64,000 bases of DNA, from the NCBI GenBank assembly GCA_964592235.1, contig CAZQCF010000016.1, forward strand, positions 1-64,000, in the 5' to 3' direction. Within the stretch, counting starts at the first letter, position 1; the number at the start of each line of letters is the position of its first letter. This DNA comes from PLA3 sp964592235. GTDB taxonomy: Bacteria > Planctomycetota > Phycisphaerae > UBA1845 > UTPLA1. The position numbers were made by a program, and so were the translations under genes. Positions 34,261 to 44,900 of the stretch are shown here, in pieces. A model generated the notes under the pieces. The model was not told where the DNA came from. It worked only from the letters and a program-made list of their open reading frames with translations, and searched no databases.

Positions 34261-36696
34261 TTACGGACGCAGCCGCTGCGGAACATCGCCCTGCCTCAAC
34301 TCGTACCGGCCGGCCGCGAGGTCGGTCTGACGCGTGACCCTCTGCACGTCGCCCGCTTCCCGCGCATTGGGCCAGCGAACGATCAGCTCGTCAAGCCGAT
34401 CGACCCCATCCAGCCCAATATGAACCCATCGCGAGGATTGAGACAAACGGCCATTCCCAGCGGCGATTTCCCGGACGAATTCCCGATCCATGACACGTGC
34501 CGTCACTCTCGCGCCAATCGCATCGCGATTGCCGTTAACGCCGATCAGCCGGAATGAGACCGACGTCGCGATTTGGCTTGCATTGCGAAGGAGTCGTGCA
34601 CCGCTGCAGGCGCCGGGGTTGAGCCAGATGTCCTCATCGCCGTCGCCATCCCAATCGACCGCCGCTGCCGTCGCGCACCCTGCGTCACCGGCCTTGACCA
34701 AAAGCGACGCGTCGGCGGGCGCGCTCTCCTCGAGGTTCACGAACACGTGCATCGGCTCGCGACCAGCCCAGTGAAAGCCGCCGCGAACGTGCCGCACGAG
34801 GTCCGCCCACGCAGGCGAGCTGTTGGAATCGCGCGACGGCTTGCCCGATGTCCCCGCGAGCTGCCGCCAGAAGTAACTTGACAGGTCCTCCTCGCTGTTC
34901 GACCGACGCGGACTGATCAGGCCGTTCGTCGTCAGGAGGTCCATGCGGCCGTCGTTGTTCACGTCGAGCAGAAGCGCCCCGCTCGTCCAGCCGCCCAAAC
35001 GAACGCCCGATTCCTCGGCGCGATTGAGAAACGTGCCGTTCCCCTGATTGAGGTACAACGCATTCCCCTGCGGCAGCCGCTGCACGGCGACGCGCGACGC
35101 GGGATCGCCTCCCGCCATGAACCGCGGCTGGAACACAATGCGGGATCCCTCCGGACTGAACACGTTGCCGGCGAACAGATCCAAGTCGCCGTCGCCGTCG
35201 AAGTCCGCCCAGCACGCGGCGCGACCGATCGCGGGGAGATCCAGTCCGCTCTTCGCGGTCACGTCGACAAATCGCCCGCCGTCATTACGCAACAATCGCC
35301 CGCTTGCGAACTCCGAGGCGATATACAGATCCGCGTCGCCGTCGTGGTCGTAATCCGCCCACGCGGCGGCGGAGGAGTATCGATGGTTGCCTGCATCGAG
35401 ACCGGCGGCTGCCGTGACATCGGCGAAGCCGCGCAAACCATCGTTGCGAAGCAAGACGTCGCCCGGACCGTTGGATGCGTCGAAGAGTGGGTGCGGCGGG
35501 GGGGCGCCTTCAAGCCAGTCGAAGTTTCGACACGCGTACACATCCAGATCGCCGTCGAGATCAAAATCCGCCGCCGCCAGCGAGCCGAACCGCCCCGGTC
35601 CGTTCGCCAGATGCGCGTGGCGCAGCGCAAACCGGCCGCGCCCGTCGTTCTCATACTGCACGACCGTCGCGCCCGTTGCGCCGACCAGATCCGCGTCGCC
35701 GTCGTTGTCCCAGTCAATCAGCAGTACACCCCCCGTGTCATCGGTCCAGTCCACGCCGGCCTCGCGCGCCGCCTCGCGCACGCCGCCGGCTGCCTGATGC
35801 AACAGCAACTGATTAGACTGCTCGGCGCCCGCCGCAACGTACACATCCTCAAGCCCGTCGCCGTTCACATCACCGATCGCCAGACCGTGTTCAGCGCGGC
35901 AAATCAATTCTTCGCCCTCGGTCGGACGATGCGTGCCCGGTTCGGCGTCATCGAACAGTGTCCCGGCTGCATGCACCTCGTCGTACTGCATCACGAGGAT
36001 CGACACCATGCGCGGCGCGGTCGCCTCGCGAATCCATGACACGGCCCATCGCGTGTTCTGCTGCACGAGCCGCCCCGCGCGGCCGCCAGCGACCCGTACA
36101 AGCACATCGGTGACGAAATCATCCGTCGAGTTGGAGATGATCCCCGCGATGCGGAATTCGAATCGCAGATCAAGCGAGCCGTGCAGATCGTCCAGGCCCT
36201 CCTCCGCGCCCGCTTTCTCTCGCAGATAGGGAGATACGAATTCTTTGAACGCGGCGGACGGCGCTGTGCGACCGATCGACTCCGGTTGCCCCCGATAGCG
36301 TTCCACGCGGATGCTACCCACGGCCAACGTGCTCCGTGGCTCGGGGCGGAGCGGCGGAAGAAGACATCGGTCGAATAACTCGTTCTCCGCAGACGTTGGC
36401 ACCGTGCCATGGCGAGCCAGCACGCCACCCAGTTTTTGAAGCTGCGCCAGCGCCGATTCGGCCTGCTCCTCGCTGACCCAGCCGTCGACCGCGGGGCCGA
36501 GCGCAGCGAACGGGTCACCCGATTCGCCGGTCCCCCCATCATGATGGGCAGCTTCGCGCGGCGAGGAGTCTGCCGCGCGCGGAGGGGCAAGAGCCGAATC
36601 CGTGCTGCCGCGAACGCCAACCTGTGGGCCGCACGCCCCGGCGAGGCACACCGGCGCGATCCATGGAATCCATGCCCAGAAGTTCTTGGCGCGCAT
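34261..36696 (-). CDS. FG-GAP and ASPIC/UnbV domain exported protein
   Basis: An 811-residue protein resembling the CRTAC1 group. The N-terminus (FWAWIPWIAPVCLAGAC) is a signal peptide, possibly with a lipobox. Residues about 240-650 hold repeated FG-GAP motifs: IGDVNGDGLEDVYVAAG, LIDWDNDGDADLVGATG, ADFDLDGDLDVYACRN, WADYDHDGDADLYIASE and LLDVNNDGRMDLLTTNG. The C-terminal ASPIC/UnbV domain (VSFRLIGVNGNRDAIGARV, then WVHIGLDGVDRLDELIVRWP) completes the architecture. Function is unknown; surface binding is likely. The ATG lies five bases after a terminator-type hairpin, with no visible RBS. Confidence 0.88.
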   Translation of the reverse strand: MRAKNFWAWIPWIAPVCLAGACGPQVGVRGSTDSALAPPRAADSSPREAAHHDGGTGESGDPFAALGPAVDGWVSEEQAESALAQLQKLGGVLARHGTVPTSAENELFDRCLLPPLRPEPRSTLAVGSIRVERYRGQPESIGRTAPSAAFKEFVSPYLREKAGAEEGLDDLHGSLDLRFEFRIAGIISNSTDDFVTDVLVRVAGGRAGRLVQQNTRWAVSWIREATAPRMVSILVMQYDEVHAAGTLFDDAEPGTHRPTEGEELICRAEHGLAIGDVNGDGLEDVYVAAGAEQSNQLLLHQAAGGVREAAREAGVDWTDDTGGVLLIDWDNDGDADLVGATGATVVQYENDGRGRFALRHAHLANGPGRFGSLAAADFDLDGDLDVYACRNFDWLEGAPPPHPLFDASNGPGDVLLRNDGLRGFADVTAAAGLDAGNHRYSSAAAWADYDHDGDADLYIASEFASGRLLRNDGGRFVDVTAKSGLDLPAIGRAACWADFDGDGDLDLFAGNVFSPEGSRIVFQPRFMAGGDPASRVAVQRLPQGNALYLNQGNGTFLNRAEESGVRLGGWTSGALLLDVNNDGRMDLLTTNGLISPRRSNSEEDLSSYFWRQLAGTSGKPSRDSNSSPAWADLVRHVRGGFHWAGREPMHVFVNLEESAPADASLLVKAGDAGCATAAAVDWDGDGDEDIWLNPGACSGARLLRNASQIATSVSFRLIGVNGNRDAIGARVTARVMDREFVREIAAGNGRLSQSSRWVHIGLDGVDRLDELIVRWPNAREAGDVQRVTRQTDLAAGRYELRQGDVPQRLRP

Positions 36697-36701
36697 GCAA
36701 A

Positions 36702-36740
36702 GACCCGCTCGACGCAGGTTTTCCTCGCGCCGAGCGGGTC
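36702..36740 (-). terminator. Terminator of the LamG gene, abutting the next start codon
   Basis: GACCCGCTCG and CGAGCGGGTC form a perfect 10-bp stem with a 19-base loop; on the minus strand it is followed by TTTGC. It would end the 1400-residue gene. Its base is only five bases from the ATG at 36696, so it also overlaps where an RBS of that gene should be. Confidence 0.7.
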
Positions 36741-36803
36741 ATCCTATCCGATCAAACCGTGAGGTGCGCTTGCACCGCGAAGGCCGTTTGGGCAATGCCC
36801 GAC

Positions 36804-39800
36804 CTACGGCCCCATCACAATCCCTTCCACCATACCCTTCACATCCAGGCCGTTCGCGGCGCCGTCACAGTTCACGTCCGCCGTCAGCGCGTGATACGGT
36901 GAGTGCGGCATGCCAAGGAGCGCCGCCACAAACGGCTCAATGTCTTCCAGGTCCGCCGCGCCGTCGCCGTTGACGTCGCCGCGCGTTTCGTTTTCACACG
37001 GTACCACGGTGCGGATCCGCTGACGGCCCGCCGCGTCGGGCACGCCGTCTCCGTCATTGTCGAACTCCACGACCAGCTCTACGGGCGCGAACGTCTCGTG
37101 TGCCAGGATTGTGACTCCCACACCGACCTTGATCGGTACGCCGATCGGCAACGCAATCACCCGTAGGACCGGCTCGCCCGGCGGCAGCCCATCAAGGCTT
37201 ACCGCCTCCAGGTCCGCCACCTCGCCGCCGGCCCCATCGGGAATCACAGCCCGGATCGTGTATTCCAGCACGCCGTTGTCATCCACCTCGTTGAGCAGGT
37301 TCAGCGTGTACGTGCGTTCGGTGCCCACGCGCTGCGTCGCCGTCGTCGGGTTCTGCCACCAGTCCCCGCACCACCGCGACGTCGCGCTGACCGTGTTGGT
37401 GCAACCAAACGTCGCCCCGGTTGCGTTATTCGTCACCGAGAGCTGGTAACACCCCGTCAGGTAGGGCGGCGGATGCGGCAGCCCCACCGGCCGCGGCAGA
37501 TTCACGCATACGTTCACGCACTGACCCGCCGGAATCATCGCCGTCACGCCAGCCGACGGCGAGAAGTTCATCGCTCCGATGTTGCTGCACCCCGCGCCGC
37601 CGATCGGCCCGGAGAGATTCCACGTGTACGACTGTGGAGCGCCGGTGTAATTGCAAATCTGGAAGCACACCTGCTTGCTGACATCGCCCCGGCAATACAG
37701 CACCGAGTTGGTGTAGCACACTTCGCGACACTTGCCCTGCTGCCCCGCGGTGTACAGATCCACAATCTCGTTGTTGCCCAGTGACCGCCGGAAGAACTCG
37801 AACTCATCCAGCACGCCGTTGAGGAAGAGATTGCCCGCCAGGATCGGCAGCCGCTGGCCGAAGACCAGCGCCGACGTGTTGTTCACGCTGCCGGTGATCG
37901 CGTTGTCGTTGAAACTCTGCGAGACACCGTCCACGAACAACCGGATCACGTTCGCGCTGCCCGTGCCGCCCGACCCGTTTCGATACACCACCGCTGCCAC
38001 GTGGTGGCACTGTCCGTCGTTGATGAACGGCAGCCCCGTCGCGATAAAGTTCCCGAAAACGCCCGACGCCAGCTGAAACGCCAGCCGCCCGTTGAAGCTG
38101 AACATCGCGTAGCCATACACGTTGCTGCCGCCATCCGTCGTGCGCTTATCGACAAACGGCTCCAGCCCGCCGCCCGTCGTGCGGATCCAGCCCTCGATCG
38201 TGAAATTGCCAAGACCGAAGTTGATGTCCGCCGTTCCCGGAACGTTCGGCACCGTCACCACGCCGTTCACGCCGTTGAACGCCAGCGCCCCGCTGCTCGA
38301 ACAACTCGCCGCGCCGGCCGGCGTCACACCGCCCGACGGCGTGCCGTGATTCATGATCCCCGCGATGTCGTCGATCGGCGGCAGCACCGGGTTGTCGTCC
38401 ATCGGCCACCAGTCCGCCATGTTCGCCGGCGGGTGCTTGCAATCGCACGAACAGCGATACCGAACCTTGCCGTATTCCTGGGGCGGAATCGGCGGATCGT
38501 AATACCGCACGAGGTTGCACAAACCGCTGTTGCTGCATCCGCCCGAACATCGCACGGCACCATTCACCAGCACCGGGTGGCACGGCGGATCGACCGGCGG
38601 GTAACAATCACAATCCGACACTTGATAGTGCCCCGACCCCGCCGGGTACTCGGTGATCTCGATCGGCGTGCAGACTTCGCCATTCGGGCAATAGCCCGCA
38701 CACGTCGGGATGCATGTCCCCGGCTGATCCGGATTGCAGTAAGATGTCAAATTGCAGGCCGGCGGAGGCGTCTCGCAGTCGCACCAGTACCGCACCGAGC
38801 CGTCGGAATTCTGCGACGTCTGAATCTCACACGTCTGGCCCACCACCGGGCAACTGAACACGCACATCGGTCCGGCCGGCCCCATCTCGACGCGGCAGAA
38901 CTCCGGCCCGCACTCGCAACGCGTAATGCGATACACGCCATCGGCGCCAAGCGTGATTTCCTTCGGCTGGCACAGCGTGCCGCCGTCAGGACACGCATTG
39001 ACGCAGGTCATGCCCTGCGGATCGGGCTGGCACGCCGGCGGGTTCACCGCAACCGGGCAGGAAATCTCCACGTCGCCGAGCTGCGTCTTATCGCCCACCG
39101 TCGTGTCCTGATCGAGATCGATCATGATCGACTGATTGATGAGCGGGCTGCCGCCGTTGGCCTTCTCTCCAAGAATTCCATAAACGTACAAGTCCACACC
39201 CGGATCGGGCGGCAGCTTGATCGCGTCCGCCGTGCACCAGACCTGCACACGATTGTTCGCAGTATTGGGCACGTCGTAGTCGTAGTCCGTGCCGCCGGCC
39301 GAACTGTCCTGAAGACTATTGATGACCGAGCCGGTCAGGAACGTATTGCCCGACGCAGCCCAGCCGCCCCCGCCGCCCGGATTGGGCGGCGAGTAGCAGA
39401 ATTGCAGCAATCGGCTCTGGTGCGCGCCGGTGGAGATGTCGTTGAGGCCCCCGAAGGAGTGCATCGAGCGCTCCGCAGCGAGCATGCAACAGGATGCCGT
39501 CGGTGCATTCGGCGCGGTGAAGCTGATGTCGCTGACCGGGCTGGACCACGGATTGGGCTGGTTTTGGTACATCGGCAGCGTGAGTTCGAGCTGCTCCGTG
39601 CCCGCGATCGGACGGCCGATGTTCGGTCCCGAGGCCGTGAGTCCGACGGACCAGATTTCATTGTCGTACGCCGCACTCTGGCTGGAGCCGTCTTCGCGCC
39701 AGATGGAATAATACAACCGTCGCGTATAGTTCGGTCCGCCGCCTTGGGGATCCGTGTGCGTTTGAACGGCCCAGACGCGCTGACCGCGCTGGGTGATGGG

Positions 39801-41006
39801 GTGCGGCGTGATGGGGACCAGGCCGTTGGGGTCGGGCGGCGGCGAGCCGGCCAGGACGATACCGGTCGCGTGGTTCCACGTTGACAGCACCGTCGCCGAC
39901 GGACTGATCTGATAAATACGTCCGTCTTCAAAGTTGGACACATAGAACGAGTGCAGCCCGCAGTCGTAGGTCAGATTGCCCAGGCCCGGCCAGCATTCGG
40001 TGCCGGTGCAGCCCGTGAACATCGCGTTCGGCAGCGTGATCCAGTGCGCCGCCACGCCGGTGTTCGTGTCGATCTTGTAGATCGCTCCCGCCGCGCCGCC
40101 GGGAACCGTGCCGATTGCGTCGGTGCCGGGGCCGAGCGTGGAGTAGATCGCCGTGTGCGCGAGATAAATGTTGCCCAGATCATCCAGCGTTACACCGAAG
40201 ACCGTTCCCAAATCGGTCTTGAGCCACTTCTGCGCTGCCGACGGTGCATAGAAATTCGTGAACCAGTTGTCGGCGACCGTCGCGCCGGACTGGCCGGAAA
40301 TGTTGATCACGTTCACAACCGGCAACACCGTGCTGGTGAAGTAGTCAAACCCTTCGTGCGTCGCAACCGACACCGACCCGGGGAACGTCGACGGAGGAAG
40401 GAAATTCGGCTTCTTGCCGCAGCAATCGTCGCAGGCCGGCGGCGGACACGCCGATCCGGCGCATTGAATCGTGAACGTCCCCGCCGCGGGCGTCGTGCCC
40501 GGTTTCGTCCCGATCCGGATCAGGTACTGCTGCCCACACACCACCTCGCAATCCAGATACGTCTGCACGCCGCAGGGCGGTGCATTCGGCGGAAACGGCG
40601 GCGGAGCAATCGAATCGTCCGTGCAGCAAAGCGGCGGCGCGCTGGGCGGCAGCCCCGGACACGTGCAGCCATTTGTATAAAACGCAATCTTCGTATCCGC
40701 CGTCGTCTGACCGCACGTGTGAATCTGGATTAACCCTGTACAAGTCGCCGTCCAGCAGAACCACACGTCATGCTCGAACGCGAGCTGCCCCGGTTGCCCG
40801 CACCACGCGTCCTGCCCCTCGGCGCTGGTCGTCGCCGTGGTCAAATCAAAGTTGAAGACGCCCGTGCCCGAGATCGACGTCGGCGAAGTGCATTGATCGC
40901 CCGCTTGCGCCGGCGAGACCATCATCAGCCCCACGCCCGCTACTACGCCAAGCAGGCATAACCGTCGCATCGACTTCATCCTGAACAGGTTCCGATCAAA
41001 TGACAT
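36804..41006 (-). CDS. Cys-rich LamG-domain secreted protein with dockerin-like tail
   Basis: A 1400-residue exported protein. ATG 41006 follows GAGGA, and a signal peptide ends SPAQAG. The N-terminal 250 residues form a Cys-rich beta domain (TGVFNFDLTTATTSAEGQDA). Residues about 250-640 look like a beta-propeller that recalls event or trajectory proteins (FGVTLDDLGNIYLAHTAIY). Residues about 655-860 contain four tandem modules with about six Cys each. A LamG/concanavalin-like domain spans about 862-1085 (LAFNGVNGVVTVPN and FTIEGWIRTTGGG). The end has DVNGDGAADLEDIEPFV and DVNCDGAANGLDVKGMV, a dockerin-like pair. Probably surface-located; specific function unknown. The divergent sigma factor gene starts 322 bases away. 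Confidence 0.85.
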   Translation of the reverse strand: MSFDRNLFRMKSMRRLCLLGVVAGVGLMMVSPAQAGDQCTSPTSISGTGVFNFDLTTATTSAEGQDAWCGQPGQLAFEHDVWFCWTATCTGLIQIHTCGQTTADTKIAFYTNGCTCPGLPPSAPPLCCTDDSIAPPPFPPNAPPCGVQTYLDCEVVCGQQYLIRIGTKPGTTPAAGTFTIQCAGSACPPPACDDCCGKKPNFLPPSTFPGSVSVATHEGFDYFTSTVLPVVNVINISGQSGATVADNWFTNFYAPSAAQKWLKTDLGTVFGVTLDDLGNIYLAHTAIYSTLGPGTDAIGTVPGGAAGAIYKIDTNTGVAAHWITLPNAMFTGCTGTECWPGLGNLTYDCGLHSFYVSNFEDGRIYQISPSATVLSTWNHATGIVLAGSPPPDPNGLVPITPHPITQRGQRVWAVQTHTDPQGGGPNYTRRLYYSIWREDGSSQSAAYDNEIWSVGLTASGPNIGRPIAGTEQLELTLPMYQNQPNPWSSPVSDISFTAPNAPTASCCMLAAERSMHSFGGLNDISTGAHQSRLLQFCYSPPNPGGGGGWAASGNTFLTGSVINSLQDSSAGGTDYDYDVPNTANNRVQVWCTADAIKLPPDPGVDLYVYGILGEKANGGSPLINQSIMIDLDQDTTVGDKTQLGDVEISCPVAVNPPACQPDPQGMTCVNACPDGGTLCQPKEITLGADGVYRITRCECGPEFCRVEMGPAGPMCVFSCPVVGQTCEIQTSQNSDGSVRYWCDCETPPPACNLTSYCNPDQPGTCIPTCAGYCPNGEVCTPIEITEYPAGSGHYQVSDCDCYPPVDPPCHPVLVNGAVRCSGGCSNSGLCNLVRYYDPPIPPQEYGKVRYRCSCDCKHPPANMADWWPMDDNPVLPPIDDIAGIMNHGTPSGGVTPAGAASCSSSGALAFNGVNGVVTVPNVPGTADINFGLGNFTIEGWIRTTGGGLEPFVDKRTTDGGSNVYGYAMFSFNGRLAFQLASGVFGNFIATGLPFINDGQCHHVAAVVYRNGSGGTGSANVIRLFVDGVSQSFNDNAITGSVNNTSALVFGQRLPILAGNLFLNGVLDEFEFFRRSLGNNEIVDLYTAGQQGKCREVCYTNSVLYCRGDVSKQVCFQICNYTGAPQSYTWNLSGPIGGAGCSNIGAMNFSPSAGVTAMIPAGQCVNVCVNLPRPVGLPHPPPYLTGCYQLSVTNNATGATFGCTNTVSATSRWCGDWWQNPTTATQRVGTERTYTLNLLNEVDDNGVLEYTIRAVIPDGAGGEVADLEAVSLDGLPPGEPVLRVIALPIGVPIKVGVGVTILAHETFAPVELVVEFDNDGDGVPDAAGRQRIRTVVPCENETRGDVNGDGAADLEDIEPFVAALLGMPHSPYHALTADVNCDGAANGLDVKGMVEGIVMGP

Positions 41007-41327
41007 GGCAAAATCCTCAAAATTGGGTAAGCACCGCCCGCCGCAGGGTGGGCGCTGCCCACCGAATGGTCCTGACGTACTCTCGGAACTCCTCGTATCC
41101 ATTCCGTGCCGAGCCGCTCAAATCTCTCACTTTCGCCGCCGCTCGAACTCTCGATTCGACGGATTGCCCCGGGTCGCGATCACGCCAAGTACATAAACGC
41201 TTGTCAAGAATAATGTTATGGATTATCCCGGTGCCTTCGAGGCCTGCCGGGAAAATCAGCCCCACGCTGGAGTATCATGGATTGGCACTTCTTACGTCTT
41301 CTAACGGGGGATTGCCATCGACTCGGA
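41007..41327. other. Divergent intergenic region upstream of the sigma factor
   Basis: This 321-base gap lies between the LamG gene and the ECF sigma gene. The only AT-rich part, 41189-41226, contains TTGTCA (41201-41206) with a poor -10 candidate. The minus-strand frame 41017-41265 has no RBS and looks non-coding. A sigma-specific autoregulatory promoter could be here but I cannot identify it. Confidence 0.4.
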
Positions 41328-41933
41328 ATGACCATGGCCCTGTCCACGCGCACATCCACGTCCCTGCTGGTCGGCCTTGCCGAAGCCGAGAACGACGCCG
41401 TCTGGGCCGAGTTCGACGCCCGGTATCGACCCATCGTCACGGGATATTCCCTGAAGCTCGGTCTCACGGAGCACGAAGCCGCCGACGTCGCCCAGGAGTC
41501 GCTGATGCGCTTTCTGGAGGAGTACCGCGCGGGCAAGTACGACCGCGAGCGAGGCCGGCTCCGCTCGTGGCTGATCGGCATCGTCAAGTATCGCGTGGCC
41601 GATCTGAAGCGCGCGAAGTTCGCCCGGCGCGAGCTGCGCGGCGAGTCGGCCGTCGTCGATCTGCCGAATGATGACCAGCTTGATGCGCTGTGGGAGGCGG
41701 AGCGCTGCCACCAGTTGTTGCGTCAGGCGATCGGAGAGCTGCGCAGCGCATCGCGCCTGACGGAGCGCACCGTGCGCGCCTTCGAGATGTTCGCCGTGGA
41801 GCAGAAGCCCGCGGCGCTTGTCGCGGCCGAGCTGGGCATCACCGTGCAGGACGTGTACGTCGCGAAGAACCGCGTCGCCGCACGGCTGCGCGAGACGCTG
41901 GAACGCCTCGAGGCGCTCTTTGACGACCGGTGA
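41328..41933 (+). CDS. ECF-type RNA polymerase sigma factor
   Basis: A 201-residue group-4 sigma factor. Region 2 is visible as VWAEFDARYRPIVTGYSLKL, HEAADVAQESLMRFLEEY and GRLRSWLIGIVKYRVADL. Region 4 includes RTVRAFEMFAVEQKPAALVA and a helix-turn-helix (AAELGITVQDVYVAKNRVAARL). ATG 41328 is used; ATG 41334 is also possible. The stop is four bases before the start of the serine/threonine kinase gene, so the two are one operon. This is the planctomycete ECF-kinase pairing, in which the kinase is thought to control sigma activity in response to signals. Confidence 0.92.
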   Translation: MTMALSTRTSTSLLVGLAEAENDAVWAEFDARYRPIVTGYSLKLGLTEHEAADVAQESLMRFLEEYRAGKYDRERGRLRSWLIGIVKYRVADLKRAKFARRELRGESAVVDLPNDDQLDALWEAERCHQLLRQAIGELRSASRLTERTVRAFEMFAVEQKPAALVAAELGITVQDVYVAKNRVAARLRETLERLEALFDDR

Positions 41934-41937
41934 ACCG

Positions 41938-44900
41938 ATGGGCGAGACGCGCGCCGATGCAACGACTTCCTGCCCCGACCTGGCCGCGCTGGAGGAGTGG
42001 GTGCTGGGCGGCGAGTCCGATCCCGCGCTGGGTCGTCATGTTGAGACCTGCAATCGATGCCGCGAGTGTGTCAGTGAAGTCCGCGCCAACAATCACCTCA
42101 TCGCTCGCTTCGCCCGACCTGGCGCCAGCGATCCGCCCCCCGCGACGACCGTCTGGTCATCCGTCGAACCGGCCGATCTGATCCTCGGATACACGCTGGG
42201 ACCGGAGCTTCATCGAGGCGGGCAGGGAATCGTGTACGAGGCCGTGCAAAAGTCCACCAGGCGCCGCGTCGCTCTGAAGATGCTGCGCCCCGGCGCCCTC
42301 TCCACCGAAAAGCAGCGCCGCCGGTTCGAACGCGAGATCGAACTCGTCGCCGGCATGCGCCACCCGCACATCGTCACGCTCTTCGAGAGCGGAGACACCG
42401 CTGACGGCCGCCGTTACTTTGCCATGGAGTTGATCCGCGGGCGGCCGCTGAACGAGGCTTGGCAGGGGCGTGGCGACGTCGCTTCGATCCGGCGCTTGCT
42501 CGAGCTGTTCATTCAGATCTGCGACGCCGTGCAGTACGCGCATCAGCGCGGCGTCATCCATCGCGACCTCAAGCCCGCGAACATTCTCGTGGATGAGACC
42601 GGCGCGCCGCACATTCTCGATTTCGGCGTTGCCAAGGCACTCGGCGATGACCGGCACGAGGGACTGCTCGCCACCCGCCCCGGCGAGTTCATGGGCACCT
42701 TCGCCTATGCCGCGCCCGAGCAGGTCGAAGGCCGCATCGACGTCATCGATACGCGCACAGACGTCTACGCCCTCGGCGTCATGCTGTACGAAGCTCTGAC
42801 GGGCAAGCTGCCAAGCGACGTTGACCGTCCGCTCGCCGATGCCATTCGCGCCATTACGGTGGAGACGCCCGTCGCGCCGTCACGCCGCAATCCCGCGCTG
42901 GGCGACGAACTGGACACCATCGTGCTCAAGGCCCTGGAGAAGGACCGCGCCCGGCGATACCAGTCCGCCGAGTCGCTGCGACAGGACCTCGAGCGATTTC
43001 TCCGAAACGAGCCGATCGACGCCCGGCGCGACAGCACCTGGTACGTCGTGCGAAAGTCCCTGCTGCGCCACCGCGCCGCCGCTGCCATCGCCTCGGCGTT
43101 CTTCCTCCTCATCGTTGCATTCGCCGTCGTCACCGCCGTCAACCTCCGCCGAACCGCAGTCCAGCGCGACAAGGCCCTGCGCGCCGAGGACGCCGCGCGA
43201 GATTCTGCCGAGCAACTCGCCGCCGCACTGTCGCAAAGCAACATCGAACGCGGTCGCCTGATGGTGCGCACCGGCAACATCGCCTCGGCCGAAGAGGTCC
43301 TCTGGCGGGAATTCCTCGCGGCGGGCGATGCTTCACCCGCCGGTCTTGATTCCATCGCTTCATCCATACGAGGCGGCTCGAAGTTGCTCGACCTTCGCGA
43401 CGATTATTGGGCCTTGCGCGAAGCCTACGTCGCGAGCCATTGTCGCGCCACCGTCGCCGCCGCCGACGCAGAGATTCGTCTGTCACTCGCCGTTTCGCCC
43501 GCCGGCGATACGTTCGCCACGGCCGGCCAAGACGGCGCCGTGCAGGTCTGGTCCCTGCCGCTCTCGACGACGAGCGAGCGGCTGCGCCTGAAGGTGGACC
43601 CGGTCTTCGCGGCCTCGTTTTGTGGTCCCGATCGCCTCGTGCTGCTCACCGTGCGAGGCGATTATATAGCGCTGTGTCTGATTGATATTCGCTCCGGCAG
43701 GCTCGACGTGCTGGATCCCCCGCTCGCCGCGCTCGCCGACCTGCGACCCAGCGCCGTCATCGCGCGATTCAGCGACGATGGCCGACGCGTCGCCATGTTG
43801 GACGCGCACGGCATGGCGAGAATCTACGATTCAAGCAGCGGCACTTTGGCCGGCTCCGTTCCGTACAACGTCGTCGGGCAAGTCACGGTCTTCGCCCTGA
43901 ATCTCACCGGCGATCAACTCGCTATCAGCGGCCTGGATCACTTGATTCGTATCCATGACGTGGCGCGCGGTGTGGAGATCCGGCGGATTCGAACCAGTCC
44001 GGCAAATCCCTTCCGCTACATCTCGGCCATGAGCTTCAATGCCGATGCGACCCAGCTCGCGGTCGGCTGGGGTGAGGGCGGCGTGGAAGTGTGGGACGCC
44101 GTGTCGGGCGTTCGAGTCGCGAACCTGCGAGAACACACCTACGGAGTCACCACCGTTGAATTCTCGACCGACGGGCGACGGCTGATCACCGGTGGGCACG
44201 ACAAGTCGCTCATCAATTGGGAACTGGCGTCAAACCAACGGCTGATGACGTGCCTCGGTCACCGCTCCACGGTGCTCCATGCGGCATTTGCCGCAGGCGG
44301 CAACGCAATCCTCTCGGTGGGACTTGATGGTCTCATCAAGGAATGGGACACCCAGCCCGAGCCGAGCATTCAGCGCCTCGCAGGTCACGAAGCGGCGTCG
44401 TTCAGTGTGCAATGCAGCCAGGATGGCGAGCTTATCGCATCGGCCGGAGCGGGGCCTGACAATCGCCTGCGCGTCTGGAATAGCCGGACTCTGGCGCGAA
44501 CGACGTCAGCGGAGAAGCACCGCGAGGCGATCGGCGGCGTCGCGTTGCTGGAGCCACACGGTGCGATGGTCTCCGTCAGTTACGGCGGCGAAATGCGACT
44601 CTGGAACGTCCGCCCGTCCGGGGACGGCCCGCCGCGGCTCACCCTGCGACGCACGATTGACACGGGAATCAAAGTGCCTTCTTTTGTGACCGCAAGCTCC
44701 GACGGGCTATGGGTCGCATCCGGCGGGTACGAGAATCGCGTTTCCCTCTGGCGCGTCGCCGATCTCCTGCGCGCTTCCTCGGGTGCCTCGCCGCCCGTTC
44801 ACTCGATCTCCGCGGCATCTCATCGAACGCCCTGTGCCGCCTTCAGCCGCGACGGCCGACTCCTTGCCGCCGCCAGCACCGACGGCACGATTCGAATCAT

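Noticed and set aside
41017..41265. 82-residue minus-strand ORF between the LamG and sigma genes
   Set aside because: No RBS, no recognisable domain, and it would overlap the promoter region of the sigma gene.
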